Shown one piece after another: positions 12,901 to 27,900 of a DNA stretch of 64,000 nt. Made by a program: the position numbers and the translations under genes. Positions within the stretch are counted from its first letter, which is position 1. Each line of letters opens with the position of its first letter. The notes under the pieces were generated by a model. It saw only the letters and a program-made list of their open reading frames with translations, did not search any database and was not told the origin of the DNA. This stretch comes from Serripes groenlandicus (lineage: Eukaryota; Mollusca; Bivalvia; Cardiida; Cardiidae), in the NCBI GenBank assembly GCA_031761405.1, contig JASEVX010000011.1, forward strand, positions 38,543,700 through 38,607,699. Direction: 5' to 3'.

Positions 12901-15900
12901 AGGCTTTGTTAGAATAATGGCCCTTTTTAGCACACCTGAGCTTTGCTCAAGGTGAGTTATTGTGATCGCCTTTTGTCTGTCGTGCGAGGGTGTCAACATC
13001 TTCTCCTCAGTAACCAGTGGGTCAATTGAGATGAAACTTCACAGAAAGCATCCTCTGAATGACCTTACCAGAATTCCTTCTAATCTTTGGGATCCATGCA
13101 GAATTCTGATTGGCAGATTTTCAAATAATTATCAGATTCCTTCAAGCCATGTTGATTGGTCAAAAAACATGGCCGCCAGTGGGCAGGGCTATTTTGCTTT
13201 ATATGGCTATAGTGAAAACTTAAAAAATCTTCTCCTCCAGATTTTCAAATAATTATCAGATTCCTTCAAGCCATGTTGATTGGTGAAAAAACATGGCCAC
13301 CAGGGGGGGGCTATTTTGCCTTATATGGCTATGGTGAAAACTTAAAAAATCTTCTCCTTCGAAAGTGTCAGGCCGTTTTTTCAAATAATTTTGTAGAAAT
13401 GTTCCTAGGGTGACCACCTCTATCAAATTCCTTCAAGCCAAGTTGATTGGTTATTCAAGCCAAGTTGATTGGTTAGAAACTATGGCCGCCAGGGGGGCGG
13501 GGCTTACATGGCTAAAGTGAAAAATCAGGTGAGCGATCCAGGGCCATTATGGCCCTCTTGTTTAGATCACCTGAGCCAAAGACTCAAGGTGATCTATTCT
13601 GATCACTCTCTGTCCGTTGTCCGTTGTTAAATTTTAGCTTCAAACACCATCTTCTCCTAAACCACAGGTACAACTTCAACCATATGCATAGAAAATGCCC
13701 TGTCACTTATTGTGACATATTGAGTTTCTTTGCTTAATCTTGATTTAATCAGGGACACTATATTACAGGGATATGAAGCGAATCGATAAGCTCCGTTATC
13801 TTCGCCTCGCTGTAAGAAAAGCGGTCATTAGCCCCTCTGGTCATTATCCAACTTCGTACATTCATTTCCGCGATGGCTATCGATGTAGATAGACGGATGT
13901 TTTATTAAAATTAATAAGTTTAAAAAGGAATAACCGAGAATGTAAGTACATAACATAATTTCTATCTTTTTTTCTTACATTTACGTTAACTTTGAGCTTG
14001 TATTTAAACAAAAAATGATAGTTATTGCAATGAGTTTTTGAAGTCGATATTTTCCACAAAATTGTGGTCAAAAAATTCAAAACGAAGAATATAGGCTATG
14101 TGGGGGACCGCCATGTGTTCTATATTGCCGTTAGAAACACATTTCAATGTTATATTATTAAAAGAGTCATTGGCCAAACTGTGTCCTTATTATTTTAATA
14201 TAGCTGATGTTTGCCGGAAATTTTCTAGAATTGTTTGTGAAAACTTGTGAAAAAATGCGATGAATTTTAAAAAAGATGTCGACCATTTTGTCAAAATAAC
14301 GAATCGGGGCTATGCAAAACACCATTTACTGTTCAATGTGGCCTTTGTAAATACATTGAAAGGTCAGATTGTAAAAGTTAAATGATCAATCTTGGTTTAA
14401 ATTATTTTTACAAACCTGTTGTATGCAATGAATAATCTAATATTGTCAGATAAAAAATGATAAAAAATGCGATGAAATTTAACAAAATTGTGGTCAATAA
14501 AGTCAAAACGAAGAATATAGGCTATTGTGGGGGGTCCGCCATGTGTTCTATATTGCCGTTATAAAACACATTTCAATGTTATATTATAAAAGATCATTGC
14601 CAAACTGTGTCCTTATTATTTTAATATAGCTGATGTTTGCCGGAAATTTTCTAGAATTGTTTGTGAAAACTTGTGAAAAAATGCGATGAATTTTAAAAAA
14701 GATGACAGACCATTTTTGTCAAAATAACGAATCGGGGGCTATGCAAAACACCATTTACTGTTCAATGTGGCCTTGTAAATACATTGAAAGGTCAGATTTT
14801 AAAAGTTAAATGATCAATCTTGGTTTAAAATTATTTTTACAAATCTGGTTGTATGGCAATGAAGAATCTAATATTGTCAGAGAAAAAATGATAAAAAATG
14901 CGATGAAATTTAACAAAATTGTGGTCAATAAAGTCAAAACGAAGAATATAGGCTATGTGGGGGACCGCCATGTGTTCTATATTGCCGTTATAAACACATT
15001 TCAATTTTATATTATAAAAGATCATTGGTCAAACTGTGTCCTAATTATTTTAATATAGCTGATGTTTGCCGGAAATTTTCTAGAATTGTTTGTGAAAATC
15101 CGTGAAAAAATGAGATGAATTTTAAAAAAAGATGACGGCCATTTTGGTCAAAATAACAAATAGGGGCTATGCAAAACATCAATTACTGTTAAATATTGCT
15201 GTTATAAACACATTGAAAGGTCAGATTGTAAAAGATAAATGATCAATCTTGGTTTAAATTATTTGTACAAACCTGTTGTATGCAATGAAGAATCTAATAT
15301 TGTCAGAGAAAAAAATGATAAAAAATGCGATGAAATTTAACAAAATTGTGGTCAATAAAGTCAAAACGAAGAATATAGGCTATGTGGGGGACCGACATGT
15401 GTTCTATATTGCCGTTATAAACACATTTCAATGTTATATTATAAAAGATCATTGGTCAAACTTTGTTCTATAAATTATTTTAATATAGCTGATGTTTGCC
15501 TGGAAATGTTCTAGAATTGTTTGTGAAAATCCGTGAAAAAATTAGATGAATTTTAAAAAAGATGACGGCCATTTTGTCAAAATAACAAATAGGGGCTATG
15601 CAAAACATCAATTACTGTTAAATATTGCTGTTATAAACACATTCAAAGGTCAGATTGTAAATGTTAAATGATCAATCTTGGTTTAAATTATTTTTACAAA
15701 ACCTGTTTGTATTCAATGGAGAATCTAATATTGTCTGAGAAAAAATGCGATGAAATTTTAAAAAAATGGCGGACATTTAGAAAAATAACGAATCGGGTTT
15801 ATACAAAACATTATTTTGCGGTTCTATAGGTTGCCAATATATATACATTTAAAGGTCAGATTGATAATGTTGAATGATCAATGTTGGTTTAAATTATTTA

Positions 15901-18900
15901 TCACAAACCTGTTGTATGCCGAGATTCACCTAGAAATTGTTTTGAGAAAAACTGAGAAAAACGCTGGATAAATTTTAACAAAGGGCGACCAATTAATGAA
16001 AATTATGGGTACCTAGATTTGTGTGTAACTTTCCAACAATTAATTCATGATATAAGGTTTTTAATCAATGAAATATATCCCTGTTTTAACAACGAAGGCA
16101 AAGTGTATAATCATTATTCAATGTTAATTTATTTCAGAATGGGCAAACTTCATGGCAGCAGAAGGGGACGAATTGGCAGGAGGCCAAAGAAAACGAAAAA
16201 CAAATGCACTCCTTTAGCAAAGAAAGCTAGGAAATCAATAATTATATGATATACAGATATTAATATTAAAACATTGGTACATGTATATACGTAACATGTA
16301 TTAAAATATTGGTATATGAATGAAAGTGAAAGTTAACCCTTTCTCAGATAAAACAAATCTGCAGTAGACGACCTAGAACATCATAGACAGTTAAAAACAT
16401 GTAGCAACAAAAGGAAAATTATGAACAATTGCTCCTTTTGTCTGCAATGTTTTTAACTGTCTATGATGTTCTAGGTCGTCTACTGCAGATTTGTTTTATC
16501 TGAGAAAGGGTTAACTTTCACTTTCATTCATATACCAATATTTTAATACATGTTACGTATATACATGTACCAATGTTTTAATATTATACTGTATATCATA
16601 TAATTATTGATTTCCTAGCTTTCTTTGCTAAAGGAGTGCATTTGTTTTTCGTTTTCTTTGGCCTCCTGCCAATTCGTCCCCTTCTGCTGCCATGAAGTTT
16701 GCCCATTCTGAAATATAATTAACATTGAATAATGATTATACACTTTGCCTTCGTTGTTAAAACAGGGATATATTTCATTGATTAAAAACCTTTATATCAT
16801 GAATTAATTGTTGGAAAGTTACACACAAATCTAGGTACCCATAATTTTCATTAATTGGTCGCCCTTTGTTAAAATTTATCCGCGTTTTTCTCAGTTTTTC
16901 TCAAACAATTCTAGGTGAATCTCGGCATACAACAGGTTTGTGAAAATAATTTAAACCAACATTGATCATTCAACATTATCAATCTGACCTTTAAAGGTAT
17001 ATATATTGGCAATATAGAACCGCAAATAATGTTTTGTATAAACCCGATTCGTTATTTTTCTAAATGTCCGCCATTTTTTTAAAATTTCATCGCATTTTTC
17101 TCAGACAATATTAGATTCTCCATTGAATACAAACAGGTTTGTAAAAATAATTTAAACCAAGATTGATCATTTAACATTTACAATCTGACCTTTGAATGTG
17201 TTTTATAACAGCAATATTTAACAGTAATTGATGTTTTGCATAGCCCCTATTTGTTATTTTTGACAAAATGGCCGTCATCTTTTTAAAATTCATCTAATTT
17301 TTTCACGGATTTTCACAAACAATTCTAGAACATTTCCGGCAAACATCAGCTATATTAAAATAATTTATAGAACAAAGTTTGACCAATGATCTTTTATAAT
17401 ATAACATTGAAATGTGTTTTATAACGGCAATATAGAACACATGTCGGTCTCCCCCACATAGCCTATATTCTTCGTTTTGACTTTATTGACCACAATTTTG
17501 TTAAATTTCATCGCATTTTTTATCATTTTTTCTCTGACAATATTAGATTCTTCATTGCATACAACAGGTTTGGTACAAATAATTTAAACCAAGATTGATC
17601 ATTTATCTTTACAATCTGACCTTTCAATGTGTTTTATAACAGCAATATTTAACAGTAATTGATGTTTTGCATAGCCCCTATTTGTTATTTTGACAAAATG
17701 GCCGTCATCTTTTTTAAAATTCATCTCATTTTTTCACGGATTTTCACAAACAATTCTAGAAAATTTCCGGCAAACATCAGCTATATTAAAATAATTAGGA
17801 CACAGTTTGACCAATGATCTTTTATAATATAAAATTGAAATGTGTTTTATAACGGCAATATAGAACACATGGCGGTCCCCCACATAGCCTAATATTCTTC
17901 CGTTTTGACTTTATGACCACAATTTTGTTAAATTTCATCGCATTTTTTATCATTTTTTCTCTGACAATATTAGATTCTTCATTGCATACCAACCCAGATT
18001 TGTAAAAATAATTTAACCAAGATTGATCATTTAACTTTTAAAATCTGACCTTTCAATGTATTTACAAAGGCACATTGAACAGTAAATGGTGTTTTGCATA
18101 GCCCCGATTCGTTATTTTGACAAAATGGTCGTCATCTTTGTTTAAAATTCATCGCATTTTTTCACAAGTTTTCACAAACAATTCTAGAAAATTTCCGGCA
18201 AACATCAGCTATATTAAAATAATAAGGGACACAGTTTGGCCAATGATCTTTTATAATATAACATTGAAATGTGTTTATAACGGCAATATAGAAACACATG
18301 GCGGTCCCCCACATAAGCCTATATTCTTCGTTTTGACTTTATTGACCACAATTTTGTTAAATTTCATCGCATTTTTTATCATTTTTTATCTGACAATATT
18401 AGATTATTCATTGCATACAACAGGGTTTGTAAAAATAATTTAAACCAAGATTGATCATTTAACTTTTACAATCTGACCCTTTCAATGTATTTACAAAGGC
18501 CACATTGAACAGTAAATGGTGTTTTGCATAGCCCCGATTCGTTATTTTGACAAAATGGTCGTCATCTTTTTTAAAATTCATCGCATTTTTTTCACAAGTT
18601 TTCACAAACAATTCAAGACAATAATTTCCGGCAAACATCAGCTATATTAAAATAATAAGGACACAGTTTGGCAATGATCTTTTATAATATAACATTGAAA
18701 TGTGTTTCTAACGGCAATATAGAACACATGGCGGTCCCCCACATAGCCTATATTCTTCGTTTTGAATTTTTTGACCACAATTTTGTGGAAAATATCGACT
18801 TCAAAAACTCATTGCAATAACTATCATTTTTTGTTTAACATACAAGCTCAAAGTTAACGTAAATGTAAGAAAAAAAAGATAGAAATTATGTTATGTACTT

Positions 18901-21900
18901 ACATTCTCGGTTATTCCTTTTAAACTTATTAATTTAATAAAACATCCGTCTATCTACATCGATAGCCATCGCGGAAATGAATGTACGAAGTGGATAATGA
19001 CCAGAGGGGCTAATGACCGCTTTTCTTACAGCGAGGCGAAGATAACGGAGCTTATCGATTCGCTTCATATCCCTGTTAATATAGTTGTCCCTGATTATAA
19101 ATCAAGATTAAGCAAAGAAAACTCAATATGTCACATAAGTGACAGGGCATTTTCTATGCATATGTTGAAGTTGTACCTGTGGTTTAGGAGAAGATGGTGT
19201 TTGAAGCTAAAATTTAACAACGGACAACGGACAGAGAGTGATCAGAATAGATCACCTTGAGTCTTTGGGCTCAGGTGATCTAAACAAGAGGGCCCATAAA
19301 TGGCCCTGGATCGCTCACCTGATTTTTCACTTTAGCCATGTAAGCCCCCGCCCCCCTGGCGGCCATAGTTTCTAACCAATCAACTTGGCTTGAATAACCA
19401 ATCAACTTGGCTTGAAGGAATTTGATAGAGGTGGTCACCTAGGAACATTTCTACAAAATTATTTGAAAAAACGGCCTGACACTTTCGAAGGAGAAAGATT
19501 TTTTTAAGTTTTCACCATAGCCATATAAGGCAAAATAGCCCCCCCTGGTGGCCATGTTTTTTCACCAATCAACATGGCTGAAGGAATCTGATAATTATTG
19601 AAAATCTGGAGGAGAGAAGATTTTTTAAGTTTTCACTATAGCCATATAAAGCCAAAATAGCCCTGCCCACTGGCGGCCATGTTTTTTGACCAATCAACAT
19701 GGCTTGAAGGAATCTGATAATTAATTTGAAAATCTGCCAATCAGAATTCTGCATGGATCCCAAAGATTAGAAGGAATTCTGGTAAGGTCATTCAGGAGGA
19801 TGCTTTCTGTGAAGTTTCATCTCAATTGACCCACTGGTTACTGAGGAGAAGATGTTGACTACCCTCGCACAGACAGACAAAAGGCGATCACAATAACTCA
19901 CCTTGAGCAAAGCTCAGGTGTGCTAAAAGGGGCCATTATTCTAACAAAGCCTTCACAGTTTTTATGTACCATTGTCTTTTGATGGAGAAGATAATGGTAA
20001 ATAAGTATTGTATGTTTAAAGGAAATTTTTACCGAAATTTTAAGTAAACAAAGGCCCAAGAGGGCCAGTATCGCTTCACAGCTATTAGGTAAAAATAAAA
20101 TCTCCAACAGCCATATAAGGCAAAATAGCCCCCGCCTCTGGCGGCCATGTTTTTCGACCAATCAACATGACTTGAAGGAATCTGATAGAGGGTCTCCCAA
20201 GGAACATTTCTAGCAAAATAATTTGAAAATTGGCCAGACACTTTCGGAGGAGAAGATTTTTTAGTTTTCACAATAGCCATATAAGGCAAAATAGCGCCGC
20301 CTCTGGTGGCCATGTTTATCGACCAATTAACATGGCTATAAGGAATCTGATAGAGGGTTTTCTACAAAAAAATATTGAAAATTGGCCAAACACTTTCGGA
20401 GAAGATTTTTCAAGTTTTTACTATAGCAATATAAGGCAAAATAGCCCCCGCCCCCTGGCGGTCATGTTTTTACGACCAATCAACTTGGCTTGAAGGAATC
20501 TGATAGAGGTAACCAAGGAACATTTTTACAAAATTATTTGAAAATCGGCCTAACACTTTCGGAGGAAAAGATTCTTTAAGATTTCACTATAGCCATACAA
20601 GGCAAAATAGCCCCGCCCTCTGGCGGCCATGTTTTTTCAACCAATCTACATGGCTTGAAGGAATCAAATAGAGGGTCTCCCAAAGAACATTTCTACAAAA
20701 AAAATTGAAAATTGGAGAAGATTTGTTCACTATAGCCATATAAGGCCAAATAGCCCGCCCACTGGCGGCTCTGCTTTTCGACCAATCACCTTGGCTTGAA
20801 GGAATCTGATAGAGGGTCAACCAAGGAACATTTCTACAAAATTATTTTGAAAATCAGCCTGACACTTTTGAAGAGAAGATTTTTTGAGTTTACACTATTT
20901 TTTTTCTTTCTGTTGCCATGGAAACCAGAATTTTGCATGGATCCAAAAATGTTGAGAGGAATTTAGCAGAGGGACATTTAGAGGATGCTTCTATGAAGTT
21001 TCATCGCGAATTGGCCAAGTGGTTATGGAGGAGAAGTCGTTTAACAGCAAAAAGTTAATGAGACGCACGCACAATGGACAATTCGCCATGACATAAGCTT
21101 GGAGATAATCAAGAGCTGTCGTGAGGACAGCGCGCTCGACTATTCCACCGCTTATTTAAGTTACTCGAGATAATGGACTCTAATGTAGTTGCATGCAAAA
21201 CATTAACCACAATTTCTTATGTGGGTGATAATTTGCATTATATGCAGGATAGTGTTATTTAACATGATTATTTTGTGTGGTTAGATAGGGTTGTATAACC
21301 TTTCAATGGAATGCATCAAGTAGTTACTAAGATATGGTACTCTTAATGTAGTTGCACGCAAACCTTTAACCATAATTTCTAAGTAAATAAAAAAGGGCAA
21401 CAATTTGCACCATATACAGGATAGAGTTATCTTAATTGGTTGTGTTTATAGTTGTGCAATTGGGAAAAGGTTGTATAAAGTTTCAATACAATTTTTCAAG
21501 TTGTTACTGAGATTACACTCTAAATGTAGTTGCAAAACGTTAAGCAGAATTTCTAAGTCCAAAAAGGTCCATAACTTGCATAAAATGCTGGATAGAGTAA
21601 TCATACTTGATTGTTTACATAGATGCGATGGTTGGTAAGGGCTGTATAAAGTTTCAATGCAATGCATCAAGTAATTACTAAGAGATGGTCTCTTATGTAG
21701 TTGCATGCAAAACTGTTAACCAGAATTTATAAGTCCAAAAAGGCCATAACTTGCATAAAATGCAGGATAGAGTTATCATACTTGATATTCTACACAGGTG
21801 TGATAGTTGGGTAAGGGTTGTAGAAAGTTCTAATGCAATGCATCAAGTAAATACTGAGATATGGACTCTTAATTTAGTTGCACGCAAAACTTTAACCAGA

Positions 21901-24900
21901 ATTTCTAAGTAAAAAAAATGCCATAACTTGCATAAAATGCAGGATCGAGTTATCTAACTTGATAATCTACTAGGATGTGATAGTTGGGTAGGGTTGTATA
22001 CAAGTTTCAATGCATATGCATCAGTATATACTGAGACGTGGACTCTTAATTTAGTTGCACGCAAAACTTGTAACCAGTGTTTCTAAGTAAAAAAAGGGCC
22101 ATAACTTGCATAAAATGCAGAATAGAGTTATCATACTTGATAGTCTACACAGGTGTAATAGTTGGGTAGTGTTGTAGAAAGTTTCAATGCAATGCATCAA
22201 GTAAATACTGAGATATGGACTCTTAATTTAGTTGCACGCAAAACTTTAACCCAGAATTTCTAAGTAAAAAAAAGTGCCATAACTTGCCTAAAATGCAGGA
22301 TAGAGTTATAACACTTGTTAATCTACATAGGTGTACTAGTTGGGTAGGGTTGTATAAGGTTCAATGCAATGCATCAAGTATATACTGAGATAATGGACTC
22401 TTAATTTAGTTGCACGCAAAACTTTAACCAGAATTTCTAAGTAAAAAAAGGGCCACTAACTTGCATAAAATGCAGGATAGAGGTTATCTTAGATGATAAT
22501 CTACACAGGTGTGATAGTTGGTAGGGTTGTAGAAAGTTTCAATGCAATGCATCAAGTAAATACTGAGATATTGTACTCTTAATTTAGTTGCACGCAAAGC
22601 TATAACCAGAATTTCTAAGTAAAAAAAGGGCCATAACTTGCATAAAATGCTAGAATAGAGTTATCTAACTTGATAATCTACATAGAGGTGTGATAGTTGG
22701 GTAGTGCGTATAAAGTTTCAATGCAATGCATCGATCAAATACTGAGATATGGACTCTTTACTTTAGTTGCACGCAAAACTTTAACCAGAAATTTCTACAG
22801 TAAAAAAGGGCCATAACTTGCATAAAATGCAGGATAGAGTTATCTAACTTGTATAATCTACATTGGTGTGATAGTTTGGTAGTGTTGTAGAAAGTTTCAA
22901 TGCAATACATGTAGTATTTAAGAACTTGCATGCAAAACCTAACCAAAGTGTGACGTGGACGCCTAGACGCGACGCCGACGCCGACGCCAGGGTGAGTAGT
23001 ATAGCTCTCATATTCTTCGAATAGTCGAGCTAAAAAGGGCTAAAATACGTTACAAAAACAATGACAGAGGTATGTGTTCTTGGTCTATGGATGGAGGTTA
23101 ATGATGAGAACAAGTGTTGTAATTTAAAAGCAATATCACTTAATGGTTTGAAAAAATTGAGAGGTGGAACAAAATAAACATCATGATGACACCAACATCA
23201 ATGCTGAACGCCAAAAAGATGATCTATGTATTGAATAAAAATAATGTAGAAGGAACCATGAGACACTGAATTGCTAATAGTAATATTGATTTTTTTTAAT
23301 TTCCAACAGAGTATAAGTCTTTTAATATGTAGACATTATAAAATTATTTCCTGCAAAGGTATCAGAAATAACACAAGACGATTTTCAAAAACTCACGTTG
23401 TTGATTCTTATCCCATAATTCACTTCAGCTGACACTGATTCCTCTGCTGCTCCATTTTTAACAGGTCTATCGTCTTCCCATCTACAATATCTATACAAAG
23501 ACTGACATGTCTTTGTGGCGAATTCTTTCTGTAGCATGTCCAAGGAGACCCTTTGAAGGTCACCACATGTGTAGGACCTTCATGGCTTCAAAACTCTGTA
23601 GTGAGTGACCAACCAACACCTGTTATAATGATATAAAGAAACACATTTACATAATCAAAATTTAATACTATTTTAAATCTTACCCTCACAGCACATTACT
23701 TTGAAAAATATACTGTCCAAATAAGGAAATCTCTCTGAATGAAATGTAATTATTGAATTGGAGTTAAAAACCATTATCGTTAAAAACCATTGTCAATTAA
23801 ATATTACAAGCACTTTTTCACATTATGACAATGTTTTTAGAATGATTGATCACAGATGTATAATGTTTGCTAATGAAGTGGTTTTGGTGTGGATGCGTTT
23901 TATCCCCTTTCTCCATATAGATGCATTGTGACACTATCACATCTGCAGCAGATGAGCTTTTGGAACCATTGTGACAAAAGGAAAATTAGCTCAAAACGAG
24001 CAATTACTCCTTTTGCCACAATGTTTTTTTTCCTTTGTTTTCAGTTATTAAACTTTCATTTATAGAGATTTTCTGTGTTTTTGCCTAGGTGTTTTCAAAG
24101 TCAGTCAGCTGAAGATGTTGCGTATGTGGGAAAAGGATTAAATGAATCAAGATTGCATCTGTGTCAACCTACAAGAAGATACTCAATTACCTTGATGTGT
24201 GAAATGAATATGTTTCCAGGAAGCATATAGTCATTTGACTAATTGATTGATTGATTGGAGTTTTACGCAGTTTTTCACACACACACTTACTCATGTGTTT
24301 CCTGGCTATCTCACACCTAGATACTACTACACAGCCGTCTTTCCAACAGGCACTCGTATACTCTTTTTCACATACTGTCAGCCCATTGGTGGAAGACGAA
24401 TGAAGCTTGTCACAGTGACTATTGTCAAATGTCGGAAAGATGTTGGCTGAGCTGAATTCAAACTCACAACTCTGGATTGACAGCCTGACTTGCTACCAAT
24501 CTGAGCTACTGGAGGCTCGGCAATGTATCAAGAATAATAAATATTTATCCCTTTACCACATGTGAAAACAATTGGAACAAATCTGCAAAATCACTAAAAA
24601 TGAGGGTTGAATTACTGAAAAAAGTCGAAAACATTTGGCAAATCAAGAAATTGCTCATTTTAAACAATTTCTCCTTTTGGCACAAAGTTTTCAAAAGACG
24701 TCTGCTGCAGAGGCGTCATAAAGCGCCTACATGTGGATAAAGGGCTATATCATTTAGCACAATTACTGGTAAGTTGAATGGTACATGACACAGTTGATGA
24801 GTGAGTTTAACTATTTCCCACAAAGCAGATGCATTTTGTTGACTCCTCACAGAGACAACTTTTCCCACAAAGACAATTCTTCAGCACACCCCACAACATA

Positions 24901-27900
24901 GCGTTTTGTTATTTACAAAATGTAATAAAAAGAGAAAGAAAGATACTAAATGGAAAATTACCAAAATACTCCTCCTAAAAAAAAACTGTAAATTCCACCT
25001 GGTATATTCCCTTTTACTGACTGTGGTTTCATGAACTCATCCACTATATCATTGGGTAAGTGAAACTGACCATTTGGTTTGGCTTTCCTTGTGACATTTT
25101 TGCAAGAAGAATATTTGAAGCTGAAAAAGAAAACAATGATCTATATTGCTGCAAAATTCCAAGAAAGTTGTAAGCACAAATGGTCCAAAATCGTTATATT
25201 TTATACTTATTCTAATTAATCACAATACGTCAATATATATGTAACGGAATGTTGTAGAAGGTCGTATAAGTCTTGTTTTTCATTATTTCATAGAAAATAA
25301 GCAGTTAAAAAAATGTCCGCCTCCGTGTTTTCCCCGTTAAAAATACCGTCGATTTTGCATCTTGCTCGATTGAATTTTGTGGATTCAATTCGGCATTTTC
25401 TAACACTATCGACTCATTACTTTCATGTATGCGTGAGTGTAAGGAACGGACACCTCTGCAAAGGAGATTGTCAATTCGGTTTTATTGATCACATGATAAA
25501 TTACTCAGCGATATTTTTAGATTTACTGGGTTACTAACCCAGTAAGATTTTACAATGCATAATAACGAAAAAATCTCCGCAATATTAATAGTGTGCATAT
25601 ATTGTAGTACATCAGTCAGCAAATCTCAATGCCTTACATGCAAAAACTATCAAGGGTAATAGCAATTTTTAACAATTTTCTTTTTTTTTCTCGTTTTTCT
25701 CATATGGGATTCAGTCCCTTAAAAATAAAAAGGCCAAGACAGACAAGACAGATTGATGAACATATTGTATTTTTGCAGTCAGATGGTATTTCCTGGGTTA
25801 GTTACTTACCAGAACTACTGGTCTGTTTATAAATCCTGAAATCAGTGAGTCAGTCATTAATGCTAACCTCACGATCCTAAGCGCCCTTTTTTAAGTCTTT
25901 GAAATGACATGACCAGGGATTAGATAAGAGACCACTGCATCCCAGACAGATGCTCTATCACTACACTACAAAGGCAGTGACAGATGACATCAGAAATGAG
26001 TTCTAACTACAAATGCTTTACAGACAGGGCCTTACAAACAGAACACATCATGACATTAACCCTTTCCCCTCATTTGGACGCTTTCTGACGCCTTCAGCAA
26101 AACATTGTGACAATATGTACAAGCAATTTCTCTTTTGTCAGTCAATGTCTATTCAATTATTGTACTTTCATTTAAAGGGAGTTTATAATTTTTCCGGGTA
26201 TGTTTTGAAAGTCGTATGTCTGCAGATTGGTTGTACGTGGGGAAAGGGTTAAGCAAGACTTCAGATTAAATTTTGAAATGTTGTACTGTTCACAAATGGA
26301 TTGATAGTGAGAATGGCAAATCTTAAAAGTAAACAAAAGAAGCAATTTGAAAACCTCAATACGAGAAAATGTTATTTTATCTTAAGCTTTGACCCCTGAA
26401 TAGGTCTTTTGCCTTCAAGCTATAGAACAGTTTTGACAGCTGTCTACAACAGGTGACAGTCCACAGCTTCAATTGGGGGTCTTATTTCTTCTGCTTAAAG
26501 TGAAGACTGTAAGTGAGTCTGTGTATATGTACAGTCCACATGTCTTCACTGGCCACCACTATATATGTATTACTAAACAGACCTGATCTTCGGCACTAGG
26601 TGCAAGGCCTTTTCTGGGTTTAAAAAAATGTTAACTATCGATTTTTCGCCAAATTTGAAAAGTGTTCGCCATTTTTTGGACATGAGGAGCCCACCATTAA
26701 TTTGCCTTGAAAAGCCAATATTAAACAAATTGCAATCAAATGTTTCCTTTTTTTTGTCTCTTTTAATAGGACTTTCGAACCAATAATCAAATTTATAGAT
26801 ATATGCTTCACTGTCTGTCAAGTCAAGTGATAGATTTAAGTTTGACCTAAAAGTCACCTTAAAAGCCAGATAAGATAGAATTCTGTTATTAAATTGGTAA
26901 ACAATTGTGAATTCTGTGAAGAGAAAAATGTAAGTTGAATTACAATGACAGGCTGATCTTGAACCAACATTGTGTAGAAATGCCCAATTTGTACCTTTTC
27001 CCATGCACTGGATCTCTTGACCGTTATTGAATAAACCTGATAATGTGCATTTATTTACCTAAACCTGCAGAGGCACAGACCCAGTCTGAGTAAATATCTC
27101 CTCTCTAAGTGATGTCGCAAATTCAGAAGGCTGTTGCCCCTGTGTCAGCTAGTAATTCTGTACAATCCACCAACATCTCATCACAACGTGACTGCTTCAA
27201 TGTCTCATGGAGAGTAACTGAATTGATACAACAACTTTGTTACAGACAGAGTTTCTAGATAAACAGAGTGTGCTCAGCAGAGTTGTACAGATTTCAACAC
27301 TAGTCAATACTTTCACTCACAAATATCAAGATTTTACAAATATTTGCCTTCAAGCTTTGAGGTCGTCTGCTGCAGATTTCATGTTTGTCAGAGAAGTTTT
27401 GTTCCATTTTATTTTGTCACTTCGCAGCTACAGATGTAAACAGAACTAGTTTAATTTGCAAAGTAGAAAACATTTGTGAAAATGCTCATATTCAATGTTT
27501 CTAGGTTTATATAAAACTGTGTCTAAATGTAATCATTTACAAAACAACCCTGAGGACAGTTTGGGCGCTATTGAGTTTGTTTTCAACCTGACATACCCAT
27601 ATTTCGAACGATGGCCTATATATCATCAAGAAAATCATTCTGACAAAATTTAACATGCTAAAGCTAAAAATACTGGCTTCCAGATTGTTAACAAGATTTT
27701 CTCTTAAATTTGGCCTAATGACCTAGTTTTTGACCATACATTACCCATATTAAAATCTAGCATTGATATAAAACAAACTCCAATTCAGACAAAGTTTCAA
27801 CATGCCTCAAGTTAGAAATACGGCTTCTGGATTGTTTACACGATTTTCCTTCAATGTTCCTAATGAGCTTAGTGTTTTGGCCCAACATGGCCCATATTCT

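Noticed and set aside
12063..13252. Open frames containing phrases like SSHVDW or GYFALYG
   Set aside because: They are translations of the family B/C satellite units and break or shift between units.
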